Under the pieces are notes generated by a model, which saw nothing but the letters and a program-made list of their open reading frames with translations, was not told the origin of the DNA and did no database searches. Source: Pseudomonas sp. NFACC02 (GTDB taxonomy: Bacteria; Pseudomonadota; Gammaproteobacteria; Pseudomonadales; Pseudomonadaceae). Taken from it: a DNA stretch of 64,000 bases. Below are positions 26,774-35,942 of the stretch, one piece after another. A program made the position numbers and the translations under genes. Position 1 is the stretch's first letter. Every line of letters begins with the position of its first letter. The stretch is taken from assembly GCF_900110765.1 (NCBI RefSeq), contig NZ_FOEO01000003.1, positions 124,001-188,000 on the forward strand. Reading direction: 5' to 3'.

Positions 26774-27661
26774 TTATGGCGTGGCCATCAACCGTTCGAC
26801 GAAGTCAACGAACGCACGCGCCTTGGCGCTGGCGAGGCGCCCTGTAGGGAACACCGCCCACAGATCCAGCGGCGGCAATTGCCAATCCTCCAGTAGAGGT
26901 ATCACTTGGCCTTTGGCGAGTTCTTCGGCAAACATCCACCGGGACGTTAAGGTCACACCGAGCCCGCCAAGCACCGCCGCCCGCACACCTTCCGCCGCGC
27001 TTACCCGTACCCGCCCGCTCACTGTTGCCGACTGCACCGTGCTGCCTTGTTTGAACGCCCAGTGCTCGCCACCACCTGCCTGAGTGAAAATCACTGCCTG
27101 GTGCTGCGCCAGATCCGTCGGGGTGGCCGGTACGCCATGGGCTTGCACGTAGGCAGGAGTGGCCAGTACCAACCTCTGACATTCACCGATTTTGCGGGCG
27201 GTAAGGTTGGAGTCCGCCAACGCGCCCATGCGCAAAGCAACGTCGATACCCTCTTCGACCAGGTTGACCGTGCGGTCATCCAGGACGATGTCGATGTTCA
27301 GGTCCGGATGCGCTTCGAGAAATGCCCCCAGGTGCGGCAGCACATGCAAACGCGCAAAGGTCACCGCCGCACACACTCGCAGGGTGCCGTGCAGGCCGCT
27401 TCCCGCACCGCGTGCTGCCAGCTCGGCTTCATGGGCCTCCTCGATGGCACGCTTGGCGCGCTGGTAGTAGGCCGTGCCGGCCTCAGTCGACGTGAGCCCG
27501 CGGGTGGAGCGCAGTAATAGCCGCACGCCGAGACGTTCCTCCAACTGCGCGATGGTTTTAGAGACGGCGGGCTGGCCCAGGTTGAGCCGTCGCGCTGCCG
27601 CAGAAAACGACCCCGCTTCGAGTACGCTGACAAAGGTTTCCATCGCCGCCAATCGATCCAT
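26774..27661 (-). CDS. LysR-family regulator
   Basis: The 295-residue product starts MDRLAAMETFVSVLEAGSFS, with the winged helix completed by LNLGQPAVSKTIAQLEERLG and RSTRGLTSTEAG, typical of the CrgA/DhcR-like LysR branch that often controls oxidoreductase genes. It is the third gene on this strand after a carboxymuconolactone decarboxylase-like gene and an SDR gene, with 110 bases to the SDR stop. It may be cotranscribed with the genes it regulates. Confidence 0.9.
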   Translation of the reverse strand: MDRLAAMETFVSVLEAGSFSAAARRLNLGQPAVSKTIAQLEERLGVRLLLRSTRGLTSTEAGTAYYQRAKRAIEEAHEAELAARGAGSGLHGTLRVCAAVTFARLHVLPHLGAFLEAHPDLNIDIVLDDRTVNLVEEGIDVALRMGALADSNLTARKIGECQRLVLATPAYVQAHGVPATPTDLAQHQAVIFTQAGGGEHWAFKQGSTVQSATVSGRVRVSAAEGVRAAVLGGLGVTLTSRWMFAEELAKGQVIPLLEDWQLPPLDLWAVFPTGRLASAKARAFVDFVERLMATP

Positions 27662-27771
27662 CGTCGCTCCACCTGAACCTGTAAAAAACGCATGGCAAAA
27701 AGCGAGCGAAGCAGGGCTTCGCTCGCGGCGGGTGGGTTTATCTCAACAAGCCGTGCGCAAAGCAAGCCTGG

Positions 27772-28494
27772 CTAGAAGGCGGCTTTGCCGATGGACGCTC
27801 CCCCGTCGACGAACAGCGTTTGGCCGGTGATGAAACCGCTGCTTTCGGAAAGCAGGAAGGCAATGGCCGCTGCGATCTCCTGCGGTCTGCCGAAGCGTCC
27901 CAGCGGAACGCCCGAGAGATAGCGCAATTCGCCCTCGCTCCCGGGCGGATTGTTGGCCCGAAACAGTTCGGTCTCGGTCGGGCCTGGCGCAACGGCGTTG
28001 ACAGTGATGCCAGTGGTGGCCAGTTCAAGCGCCCATGACCGGGTAAAGCTGATGAGCGCGGCTTTGGCGGCTGCATAGGCGGTGCGATGGGTGATGCCCA
28101 GCACCGTCAGACTGGAAATGTTGACGATCCGTCCCCAGTGACGCTCGCGCATACCGGGGAGCAGTGCCTGAGTGGCTAGCAGCGCGGAATGCAGATTCAC
28201 CCGCATCACCGCATCGAAGTCGTCCAGATCCACTTCGTCCAGCAGTTGCGGGCGAACCAGGCCAACGTTGTTCACCAGCCCGTCGAAAACATACTGCCGG
28301 GTCAGCGTCGCCAGGGCCTGTTCGGTCGCCTTGCGATCACTCAGATCGACAGGGACCAGAATCCCTGGGAAAGCGACACCCTCAGCGTGCCTGGCGATGC
28401 CCACAACACGGTGTCCTGCATTGGCCAGCGCTTGTGCCACCGCAAAACCGATGCCCTTGGTGGCGCCGGTGATCAAAAAAGTCCGCTTGTCCAT
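27772..28494 (-). CDS. SDR-family NAD(P)-dependent oxidoreductase
   Basis: This 240-residue classical short-chain dehydrogenase has the cofactor motif TGATKGIG near the N-terminus, NNVG in place of the usual NNAG, a catalytic serine in NISSLTV, and YAAAK as the Y-x-x-x-K pair. PG-PTETE follows the catalytic site. The ATG at 28494 has AGGAGC upstream. It lies 59 bases after the carboxymuconolactone decarboxylase-like gene. It resembles ketoacyl-reductase-type SDRs; substrate unknown. Confidence 0.9.
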   Translation of the reverse strand: MDKRTFLITGATKGIGFAVAQALANAGHRVVGIARHAEGVAFPGILVPVDLSDRKATEQALATLTRQYVFDGLVNNVGLVRPQLLDEVDLDDFDAVMRVNLHSALLATQALLPGMRERHWGRIVNISSLTVLGITHRTAYAAAKAALISFTRSWALELATTGITVNAVAPGPTETELFRANNPPGSEGELRYLSGVPLGRFGRPQEIAAAIAFLLSESSGFITGQTLFVDGGASIGKAAF

Positions 28495-28553
28495 GACTGC
28501 TCCTGGGACCAGCCCGTCTCGGGGCTGGTCGAGTGAAGGTCGAGTGCCGGTTT

Positions 28554-29108
28554 TCAGGCTGGCTTGGTCCATTCGTTGCCTTTCATGAACGGGTCTAGCT
28601 GCGTGTGTACCAAGTGGTTGGTGTAGTTGCTCATGACCTTGGTGGCGACACCCAATACGACTTCCAGCACGTTGCGACGCGTGAATCCGGCAGCCAGGAA
28701 TGCCTCGATACCCGCGTCGTTGACGAACCCGCGATCACGCACCACCGCCGTGGTAAAAACATGCAACGCTTCCAGGCGAGCATCCGGGATAACGCTGCCG
28801 GCGCGCAGGGCGGCAATGACCTCGGGGGCCATCTCGATCATCCTGGCCAGGGTGGTGTGCCCGGCCATGCAGTAGTGGCAGTTGTTTTCGAAGTTGGACG
28901 TCAGGTACACCACTTGCTGTTCGTGCGGGGTCAGCGTGCTCTTGCCGAACAGGTCCCAGAGTTGGCTGTAGCCGGCCAGGAGTTCTGGCGATTCAGCCAT
29001 ATTGCCTTGCAGGTTCGGTACGAAGCTGAAGGCTTTCTGCACGGCTTCCAGAACAGGCCTGGAGGCAGCAGGGGCGGTTTCGACGGTGTAACGAGTGAAC
29101 GTGGTCAT
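28554..29108 (-). CDS. Carboxymuconolactone decarboxylase-family (AhpD-like) protein
   Basis: The 184-residue all-helical protein has the AhpD-type redox motif NNCHYCMAGHTT (C-x-x-C-x-x-x-H), suggesting alkylhydroperoxidase-like rather than lactone decarboxylase chemistry. The ATG at 29108 follows AAGGACAACTGCG. It heads the minus-strand set with the SDR and LysR genes. An inverted repeat GGGCAT-N7-ATGCCC lies upstream near 29190. Confidence 0.87.
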   Translation of the reverse strand: MTTFTRYTVETAPAASRPVLEAVQKAFSFVPNLQGNMAESPELLAGYSQLWDLFGKSTLTPHEQQVVYLTSNFENNCHYCMAGHTTLARMIEMAPEVIAALRAGSVIPDARLEALHVFTTAVVRDRGFVNDAGIEAFLAAGFTRRNVLEVVLGVATKVMSNYTNHLVHTQLDPFMKGNEWTKPA

Positions 29109-29303
29109 CGCAGTTGTCCTTGAGTGGGTCAGCAAGAGTGCTGGGGCTATCTTGCTGTTCTCGGCGGGACTGCGGAACGCAGAGGGCGGGCATATCATTC
29201 ATGCCCTTCAGGAATAAGGGGGAGCGCGCAGACGCTGTTGCCGGAATCGAGTTTCGTTAAATAACGTTCGATGACCTGGCGGAGTCAGCTTCTTGATCAC
29301 TGC

Positions 29304-30641
29304 TCAAAATTTCATTTTCCCCCAGATCAAACCGATTATCGCCGCGACGGAGGAGGCAGCAAGCACACTGAGTTTTGCGGATGACAGCAGTGCCGGATCC
29401 GAAAACGCGAGCGAGGCAATGAATATGGACATCGTGAACCCTATTCCTGCCAACAGGCCCACCAACGCCACGCCTTTCCAGGTCACGCCGTCCGGTAGGG
29501 TACAGATGTTGAGTTTGACCAGCGTCACACTGGCCAGCATCACGCCAAGCGGCTTACCCAAAACCAGCGCCAGGATGACGCCTACAAAAACATTGTGCGA
29601 AATGGTCTCGTCCAAATTGGCACCGGCGAGACTCACACCAGCGTTGGCCAATGCAAACAGCGGCATCACACCATAAGCAACCCAGGGGTGAAGGCTCACT
29701 TGTATACGCTGTACGGGTGGCAATACTTCCCGTTGGGCATGGCGCAGCTGTTTCAGAGGTTTGGCGACGGCCTCCGGATCATCCCCAGGCTGGGAAAATC
29801 GGTCCATCAGCTCATGGAAGGTTCGGCCAATGGTTTCCAGTGGACGCTCATGGGCAGGTCTGGATTTCACGGGCGTCATAAGACCAAGAATCACGCCCGC
29901 CAAGGTCGGATGCACACCGGTTTTCAATAGACCAAACCATACAATTGCCCCGGGTAAAACAAAAGCGTACGCCTTGCCGATGCCCATTCGTTGAAGCAGC
30001 AGCACGAGCAAGAGTCCGCCGACAGCGACGACCAATCCCATGTAATCCAGGCTGGCGGTGTAGAACACGGCAATGATCAGAATAGCGACGATGTCATCGA
30101 TGATGGCCAAGGCCAGCAGCAAAATTCGTACACCGCCTGGAATCGACTTCCCCAGCAAGGCAAGTACGCCCACCGCGAAGGCAATATCGGTAGCGGTGGG
30201 GACGGCCCAGCCTGCACTGGCCTCGGTGTCATGGTTGAGCAGCGTGTAAATAATGGCTGGCATCATGACGCCGCCGAGAGCGGCCCCAAGCGGCAGCGTT
30301 GCAAGCTTCATGTTGGCCAGCGCGCCGTCTCTGATTTCCTGACGGATTTCCGCCCCGACAACCAGGAAGAAAATGGTCATCAATCCGTCGTTTACGAAAA
30401 AATGCAGCGAACGAGACACGGTGAAATTGCCGACCCCGAACGTGAGCTGCGTATTCCAGAAATGCTCGTAAGATTCGGCAAAAGGGCTGTTCGCCCAGAT
30501 CAGTGCAGTCATTGCAGCCAGCAAAAGGACAATGCCGCTGACGGCTTCGATGTGCGAGAACCGCTCCAGTGCTGACAGCGCACGTTCAGTGAGAATTTGA
30601 GGACGGGGAATAGAAGCGGACGCCGGTTTTTTATCGGACAC
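29304..30641 (-). CDS. nhaA: Na+/H+ antiporter NhaA
   Basis: This 445-residue 12-helix antiporter exports Na+ for H+ and so controls pH and sodium. It has [13 protein letters not shown] early, the paired transport aspartates in [11 protein letters not shown], and the C-terminal [15 protein letters not shown]. The start is placed at the GTG at 30641, six bases after GGAGA; another GTG two codons upstream has worse spacing. The N- and C-terminal extensions make it longer than the E. coli protein (388), as is usual in Pseudomonas. It is monocistronic. Confidence 0.95.
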   Translation of the reverse strand: MSDKKPASASIPRPQILTERALSALERFSHIEAVSGIVLLLAAMTALIWANSPFAESYEHFWNTQLTFGVGNFTVSRSLHFFVNDGLMTIFFLVVGAEIRQEIRDGALANMKLATLPLGAALGGVMMPAIIYTLLNHDTEASAGWAVPTATDIAFAVGVLALLGKSIPGGVRILLLALAIIDDIVAILIIAVFYTASLDYMGLVVAVGGLLLVLLLQRMGIGKAYAFVLPGAIVWFGLLKTGVHPTLAGVILGLMTPVKSRPAHERPLETIGRTFHELMDRFSQPGDDPEAVAKPLKQLRHAQREVLPPVQRIQVSLHPWVAYGVMPLFALANAGVSLAGANLDETISHNVFVGVILALVLGKPLGVMLASVTLVKLNICTLPDGVTWKGVALVGLLAGIGFTMSIFIASLAFSDPALLSSAKLSVLAASSVAAIIGLIWGKMKF

Positions 30642-30826
30642 AAGCACTCTCCGTCAGCGGCCCGACCGACGTTTAAGCTTTAACCTGCCCTGTGCTGTAT
30701 GCGTCAGAGCACCCATCGCGATGATAGGTAGCCGGCAGTAAAGATGCAAACTGCTATCGACATGGCGCAATGAAACTTCTATGCCATTAGCCACTCAATC
30801 AGCGGTAGCCCCCGAAGGTACTTCAC

Positions 30827-32104
30827 ATGATTGCGCGTTGGCGTTGGATCACCAATCAACTCACTAAGCGGCTGTGGTTCAGAGCGTCCCTGTTTTCGCT
30901 GCTTGGGGTTGCCACGGCGTTGCTTGCCGTGGTCTTCAGGGACTTTATCCCTGAGTCTTTGCCAGCGCGTATCGGCGCCGATGCGGTGGACAAGATTCTC
31001 GGGATCATTGCATCGAGCATGCTGGCGGTGACCACGTTTTCTTTGAGCACGATGGTCAGTGCGTACAGTGCCGCCAGCAGCGGGGTGACACCTCGCGCGA
31101 CGACCCTCGTTATGGAGGACGCCACGACTCAAAACGCACTGGCCACGTTCATTGGTTCATTCTTGTTCAGCCTTGTCGGCATCATCGCTCTAAGTACGGG
31201 GGCCTACGGCAAGCAGGGGCGCGTGCTGCTGTTTGCGGTGACGATAGGCGTGGTAATCCTCATCGTTTACACGCTGCTGCGCTGGATTGACCATTTGTCC
31301 AAGCTCGGAAGGGTGGGGGAAACCATTGATAGGGTGGAAAACGCCGCGATAGCCGCCATCAACCGGCGCGCACAGTGGCCGTATATGGGCGGTGCTGCTT
31401 ATCCACTTGACCTTGTGCTCCCCGTTTCTGCGCGCCCGCTGTCCAGTGAGCAAACCGGCTATGTACAGCATATCGATGTCCAGGCGTTAGGCGTTATCGC
31501 CAAAGAGAGCCAGATCCGGCTCTATCTGGAGGTACTACCGGGGAGTTTTGTCCACGTAGGGATGCCTTTGGGGCATATCGTACCGCTGGATCTGGCGAGC
31601 AAGGATGACGGCAACTTTCCCCCAGAGAAGATCCGGGCGGCATTCACCATAGGTGTCAGAAGGGCGTTTGAGCACGACCCCCGGTTCGGGCTCTCGGTCC
31701 TCTCGGAAATTGCATCTCGCGCTTTGTCTCCGGCGGTGAACGATCCCGGGACGGCTATCGATGTCATTGGCCGAGGGGTCAGAACGTTGACCTGCTGGGC
31801 CAAGCCGCAGATTCCATCACCAGAACATGATCCAGGCTGCGACTTGGTCCACCTTCGGGGCTTGACGGTCGACGATCTGTTCACTGATTTCTTTTCGCCG
31901 ATTAGCAGAGACGGTGCAGGTTTGCTCGAAGTCAACATTCGACTTCTCAAGGCGCTGATCAGCCTTTCTCAGATAAACCCCACGCTGTTTCGACTGGTCT
32001 GCATCAAGCACGCGGATTTTCTGCTCAGCCGTGCGGATGCCTCATTGCAGCTGCAATATGAGAAGGATCAGCTACTTTCGCTGGCCTGCACGATGCCCCG
32101 CTAG
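30827..32104 (+). CDS. DUF2254 membrane protein
   Basis: This 425-residue predicted inner-membrane protein has four membrane helices in the first 145 residues (about 12-32, 50-75, 105-127, 132-152) and a large soluble C-terminal domain containing SLSVLSEIASRALSPAVNDPGTA, the hallmark segment of DUF2254. No biochemical function is established. It is divergent from nhaA (about 185 bases between starts). GAAGGT precedes the ATG. Confidence 0.88.
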   Translation: MIARWRWITNQLTKRLWFRASLFSLLGVATALLAVVFRDFIPESLPARIGADAVDKILGIIASSMLAVTTFSLSTMVSAYSAASSGVTPRATTLVMEDATTQNALATFIGSFLFSLVGIIALSTGAYGKQGRVLLFAVTIGVVILIVYTLLRWIDHLSKLGRVGETIDRVENAAIAAINRRAQWPYMGGAAYPLDLVLPVSARPLSSEQTGYVQHIDVQALGVIAKESQIRLYLEVLPGSFVHVGMPLGHIVPLDLASKDDGNFPPEKIRAAFTIGVRRAFEHDPRFGLSVLSEIASRALSPAVNDPGTAIDVIGRGVRTLTCWAKPQIPSPEHDPGCDLVHLRGLTVDDLFTDFFSPISRDGAGLLEVNIRLLKALISLSQINPTLFRLVCIKHADFLLSRADASLQLQYEKDQLLSLACTMPR

Positions 32105-32167
32105 CGCATCGCGGTTCGTCCACAACGCTCCTTGAACGGCGGGTTTGCGAAAATCACCTCACAGATT

Positions 32168-32181
32168 GGCTATCAACTTGC
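32168..32181 (+). promoter_or_regulatory. Possible sigma54 promoter upstream of TRAP transporter
   Basis: TTGGC-N7-TTGCC has the invariant GG (32168-32169) and GC (32180-32181) separated by exactly 10 bases, with TGGC and TTGC intact but ACG replaced by TAT. It is 71 bases upstream of the transporter start. A chance match somewhere in 64 kb is expected, so only position supports it. Confidence 0.3.
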
Positions 32182-32252
32182 CACCCTCTGCGCATCTATC
32201 TACTACATTGGAAGGACTCTGCATAAAGCCATAACAAGACGGAGAGTTCCCC

Positions 32253-33206
32253 ATGCGAGTGACCACCCGATCCACCCTCCTGGCCGCGGCAGCCGCGCTG
32301 GCTGTCACCAGCGCCGCACACGCAGCCCCCGTTTTCATCAATATCCTGACCGGAGGCACAAGCGGGGTTTATTACCCGATTGGCGTTGGCCTGTCGCAAA
32401 TCTACAGCGACGGGATACCGGGCTCGAAGACGTCCGTTCAGGCTACCAAGGCCTCGGTCGAAAACCTCAACCTGTTACAGGCCGGTCGCGGCGAACTTGC
32501 ATTCGCGCTTGGCGATTCGGTTGCCGATGCCAAAGACGGCGTGGCGGACGCAGGTTTCAAAGCACCGCTGACCAAGCTGCGAGCCATAGGCGGCGCCTAC
32601 CCCAACTACATCCAGATCGTCGCCAGCAAGGAATCGGGGATCAAGACCCTCGCTGACCTCAAGGGCAAGACCATTTCCGTCGGGGCACCGAAATCCGGTA
32701 CCGAACTCAACGCGCGGGCCATCTTCAAGGCGGCAGGATTGACCTACGAGGACATGGGCAAGGTGCAATACCTGCCGTTCGCCGAATCGGTCGAGCTGAT
32801 CAAGAACCGCCAGCTGGACGCTACACTTCAGTCGTCGGGACTAGGTATGGCGGCGATTCGTGACCTGTCCTCGGTGATGCCGCTCAACTACGTATCCATC
32901 CCGACTGACGTCGTCGCGAAAATCGGCAATCCTGCCTATCAGAGCGCGATGATTCCAGCCAATACCTACGACGGTCAGCCTGAAGCGGTGCCCACCGTGG
33001 CGATCACCAACATTCTCGTCACCCGTGCCGATGTTCCGGATGAATTGGCGTACGAGATGACCAGGCTGATGTTCGACAACCTGACCCGTCTGGGCAACTC
33101 GCACTCCGCGGCCAAGGACATCAAGCTGGAAACCGCCGCCAAGAACCTGCCAATTCCCCTGCACCCTGGTGCTGAACGCTACTACAAGGAAAAAGGCGCG
33201 CTGTAA
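32253..33206 (+). CDS. TAXI-family TRAP transporter solute-binding protein
   Basis: The 317-residue precursor has a signal peptide (1-25, ending AAHAAP) and the TAXI hallmark FINILTGGTSGVYYPIGVGL near the mature N-terminus, where the family takes its name from TAXI/TGGTGG-like sequences. It also has SVENLNLLQAGRGELAF. TAXI proteins deliver substrates, some of them glutamate or 2-oxoglutarate-like, to a fused TRAP permease. GGAGAG precedes the ATG. The permease gene is 75 bases downstream. Confidence 0.92.
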   Translation: MRVTTRSTLLAAAAALAVTSAAHAAPVFINILTGGTSGVYYPIGVGLSQIYSDGIPGSKTSVQATKASVENLNLLQAGRGELAFALGDSVADAKDGVADAGFKAPLTKLRAIGGAYPNYIQIVASKESGIKTLADLKGKTISVGAPKSGTELNARAIFKAAGLTYEDMGKVQYLPFAESVELIKNRQLDATLQSSGLGMAAIRDLSSVMPLNYVSIPTDVVAKIGNPAYQSAMIPANTYDGQPEAVPTVAITNILVTRADVPDELAYEMTRLMFDNLTRLGNSHSAAKDIKLETAAKNLPIPLHPGAERYYKEKGAL

Positions 33207-33280
33207 CGCTCACGGGGGCGGTGTTGCTTATGTGACCGCGCCCGTTTCCGTCCTTGTTCAATGCGGTCATGAGGCAGTCA

Positions 33281-35308
33281 ATGAGTGAAGATCATCACGG
33301 CATTCCCGCGAGCCCGCGGGATTGGCCTAAAACCCTTTTCTTTGTCGCGCTGGCGTTTTCGATCTTTCAGATCGTGACAGCCGCCTTTTCTCCGTTATCA
33401 AGCCAGGTATTACGCGCCGTTCACGTGGGGTTCCTGCTGTGGGTGGTGTTTCTCAGTTATCCCGCCTACGGCAGGAGCCGCCCTTGGCAACCCATGGCGT
33501 GGTTGCTCAGCCTGGCTGGCATCGCTACCGCGTTATATCAGTGGGTATTTGAGGCGGATCTGATCCAGCGTTCCGGCGACCTCACAACGAGCGACATGGT
33601 GATTGGCCTGCTGCTGATCGCTCTGGTGTTCGAAGCGGCTCGACGTGTGATGGGCATCGCGCTGCCGATCATCTGTGGGCTGTTTCTGGCGTATGGCCTG
33701 TTTGGTGAATACTTGCCGGGCGGTCTCGCGCATCGCGGCTATGGCTTTGATCAGATCGTTAATCAACTGACGTTTGGCACCGAAGGGCTTTACGGGACAC
33801 CGACCTACGTTTCTGCGACCTATATTTTTCTTTTCATCCTGTTCGGCGCTTTCCTGGAGCAGGCCGGGATGATCAAGCTCTTCACCGATTTCGCCATGGG
33901 GCTGTTCGGCCACAAGCTCGGAGGTCCGGCAAAAGTGGCGGTGGCGTCCTCTGCGTTGATGGGAACCATCACTGGCTCCGGTATTGCGAACGTCGTCACC
34001 ACTGGACAGTTCACCATCCCCTTGATGAAGCGCTTTGGTTATCGCGCTGCATTTGCTGGTGGTGTTGAAGCGACCTCCAGCATGGGCAGCCAATTGATGC
34101 CGCCCGTCATGGGCGCGGTCGCCTTCATCATGGCCGAAACCATCAACGTCCCCTTCGTGGAGATTGCCAAGGCCGCGTTGATTCCGGCAATTCTTTATTT
34201 CGGCTCGGTGTTCTGGATGGTGCATCTTGAGGCTAAGCGCTCCAACCTCAAAGGGCTGCCCAAGGATCAATGCCCCAGCGCGCTGGGTGCCGTGAAAGAA
34301 AACTGGTATTTGCTGATTCCATTGCTGGTGCTGGTGTATCTGTTGTTTTCCGGCCGCACCCCTCTGTTTTCCGGCATGGTGGGGCTGGCCCTGACCGCTA
34401 TCGTGATTCTCGGCTCGGCCATTATCCTCAGAGTGTCGAGTTTCGCCCTGCGCTGTGCATTCTGGATTGCGCTAGGGGTGCTGTGCTTCGGGTTCTTCCA
34501 GTTGGGTATCGGTGTGATCTTCGCCGTCATCGCAGCGCTGGTATTGGCATGCTGGTTCATCAAGGGCGGCCGCGAGACCCTGGTGATCTGTCTGCATGCG
34601 CTGGTCGATGGAGCACGTCACGCGGTTCCGGTGGGCATTGCCTGCGCGCTGGTCGGGATTATCATCGGGATCGTTTCTTTGACGGGGGTGGCGTCTACCT
34701 TTGCGGGCTACATTCTCGCGATCGGTCGGGACAACCTGTTGCTTTCGCTGATTCTGACGATGATCACCTGCCTGGTGCTGGGAATGGGCATTCCAACCAT
34801 TCCCAACTACATCATCACCAGCTCCATCGCCGCGCCCGCGCTGCTCGAGCTGGGCGTGCCGCTCATCGTATCGCACATGTTTGTGTTCTATTTCGGCATC
34901 CTTGCCGACCTGACGCCGCCTGTCGCACTGGCCTGCTTTGCGGCGGCGCCGATCGCCAAGGAACCCGGATTCAAGATCAGCTTGTGGGCAGTGCGTATTG
35001 CGCTTGCGGGCTTTGTCATTCCGTTCATGGCGGTCTATAACCCGGCGCTGATGCTGCAAGGCGGTAATCTGTGGATGACCGCCTACATGCTGGTCAAAAC
35101 CGTTCTGGCGGTGGGGCTGTGGGGCATGGCATCGACCGGTTATCTGCAAGTGAAAATGCCAATGTGGGAACGGTTGCTGGCTTTTGTCGCAGGCGCGTTG
35201 CTGGTGGTGGCGTTGCCGCTGACCGATGAAGCTGGCTTCGTGCTGGGCGCTTTGGTCATCGGCCAGCACGTCTGGCGTTCACGCCATACCGCCGTGGCCA
35301 ATGCATGA
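33281..35308 (+). CDS. TRAP transporter fused 4TM/12TM permease (TAXI type)
   Basis: This roughly 675-residue inner-membrane permease has the small DctQ-like and large DctM-like parts in one chain, as is usual for TAXI systems. Recognisable parts are SGIANVVTTGQFTIPLMKR, TSSMGSQLMPPVMGAVAF, LGMGIPTIPNYIITSSIAAP and FGILADLTPPVALACFAAAP. The ATG at 33281 has GAGG at seven bases; starts at 33254 (TTG) and 33269 are weaker. It overlaps the next gene by ATGA, so the two products are coupled. Confidence 0.92.
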   Translation: MSEDHHGIPASPRDWPKTLFFVALAFSIFQIVTAAFSPLSSQVLRAVHVGFLLWVVFLSYPAYGRSRPWQPMAWLLSLAGIATALYQWVFEADLIQRSGDLTTSDMVIGLLLIALVFEAARRVMGIALPIICGLFLAYGLFGEYLPGGLAHRGYGFDQIVNQLTFGTEGLYGTPTYVSATYIFLFILFGAFLEQAGMIKLFTDFAMGLFGHKLGGPAKVAVASSALMGTITGSGIANVVTTGQFTIPLMKRFGYRAAFAGGVEATSSMGSQLMPPVMGAVAFIMAETINVPFVEIAKAALIPAILYFGSVFWMVHLEAKRSNLKGLPKDQCPSALGAVKENWYLLIPLLVLVYLLFSGRTPLFSGMVGLALTAIVILGSAIILRVSSFALRCAFWIALGVLCFGFFQLGIGVIFAVIAALVLACWFIKGGRETLVICLHALVDGARHAVPVGIACALVGIIIGIVSLTGVASTFAGYILAIGRDNLLLSLILTMITCLVLGMGIPTIPNYIITSSIAAPALLELGVPLIVSHMFVFYFGILADLTPPVALACFAAAPIAKEPGFKISLWAVRIALAGFVIPFMAVYNPALMLQGGNLWMTAYMLVKTVLAVGLWGMASTGYLQVKMPMWERLLAFVAGALLVVALPLTDEAGFVLGALVIGQHVWRSRHTAVANA

Positions 35309-35691
35309 TCGGACTGTGTCTGGGCCTGGCCGGTGTGGTCTGGGCCCAACTTCCTTTCACCAGCTTCACGCTGGCATGGAATCACACCGTCGAGAAAATT
35401 CGCTGGGAAGAAGACTACCGTGTCACTGCGCAGGGCCTGGTGCTGGGCGAGGCCCGCGTGCGCGGAAATGGCGCGGGGATGGAAATCCCGGAGGACGCCT
35501 TTCTGGAAAACGGCAGTTGGCACTACCGCCGCCAGTTGAGTCCTCTGCAACCCTTGAAACTGGGCCGAACGCCGCAAGCCGGTGATTATCAGCTGTGCTT
35601 TGAGGGGCGGTGTCAGGCGATGAGCATCTGGGTGGGCGCGCCCGACGCGAGGCAACCCGGCATTGAGCTATGGGCGTGCGAGCGTCATTGA
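35305..35691 (+). CDS. DUF1850 protein, TAXI-TRAP accessory
   Basis: The 128-residue protein has a hydrophobic N-terminus (about 1-15) that may be a signal or anchor, and the DUF1850 core FTLAWNHTVEKIRWEEDYRV with a C-terminal LCFEGRCQAM cysteine pair. DUF1850 genes are often found directly after TAXI-TRAP permeases. Its ATG overlaps the permease stop. The WEEDY segment suggests a periplasmic domain with a paired-aromatic face. Role unknown; probable transporter accessory. Confidence 0.85.
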   Translation: MIGLCLGLAGVVWAQLPFTSFTLAWNHTVEKIRWEEDYRVTAQGLVLGEARVRGNGAGMEIPEDAFLENGSWHYRRQLSPLQPLKLGRTPQAGDYQLCFEGRCQAMSIWVGAPDARQPGIELWACERH

Positions 35692-35719
35692 TCCCCCTAA
35701 CCTGGAGTGGAGCACGGAT

Positions 35720-35935
35720 CGCCGTAGGGCGCAGACAGTTTCGCAACTCATGAAAAATGTAATCGTCCGGTTCATTGTTGAGGGCGTCAATCACCACGTC
35801 CACATCCGTTGCTACCGCTTCGGCGGTGGTTTTCGTGTAATCGATAAATGCGTCGGCGCCCAATTCGCGAAGCAGGTTCTCGTGTTTGCCGCAGGCCACC
35901 GCGATCACACGCGCCCCTTGCCATTTGGCAGTAAG
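35720..35935 (-). pseudogene. Fragment of a zinc-type (MDR) oxidoreductase
   Basis: On the minus strand, about 50 codons read AKWQGARVIAVACGKHENLL followed by RELGADAFIDYTKT and VDVVIDAL, a clear internal piece of the NADP-binding Rossmann half of a quinone-oxidoreductase-type enzyme. The first half (catalytic domain and GxxGxxG loop) and the C-terminus are absent, and there is no start. It lies directly after the stop of the TetR-linked hydrolase gene on the same strand. It is probably left by a deletion. Confidence 0.75.
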
Positions 35936-35942
35936 AAAAAGG

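Noticed and set aside
29255..29266. CGTTA-AA-TAACG near the carboxymuconolactone decarboxylase-like promoter as an operator
   Set aside because: Only 5-bp arms; expected by chance in AT-rich promoter sequence.
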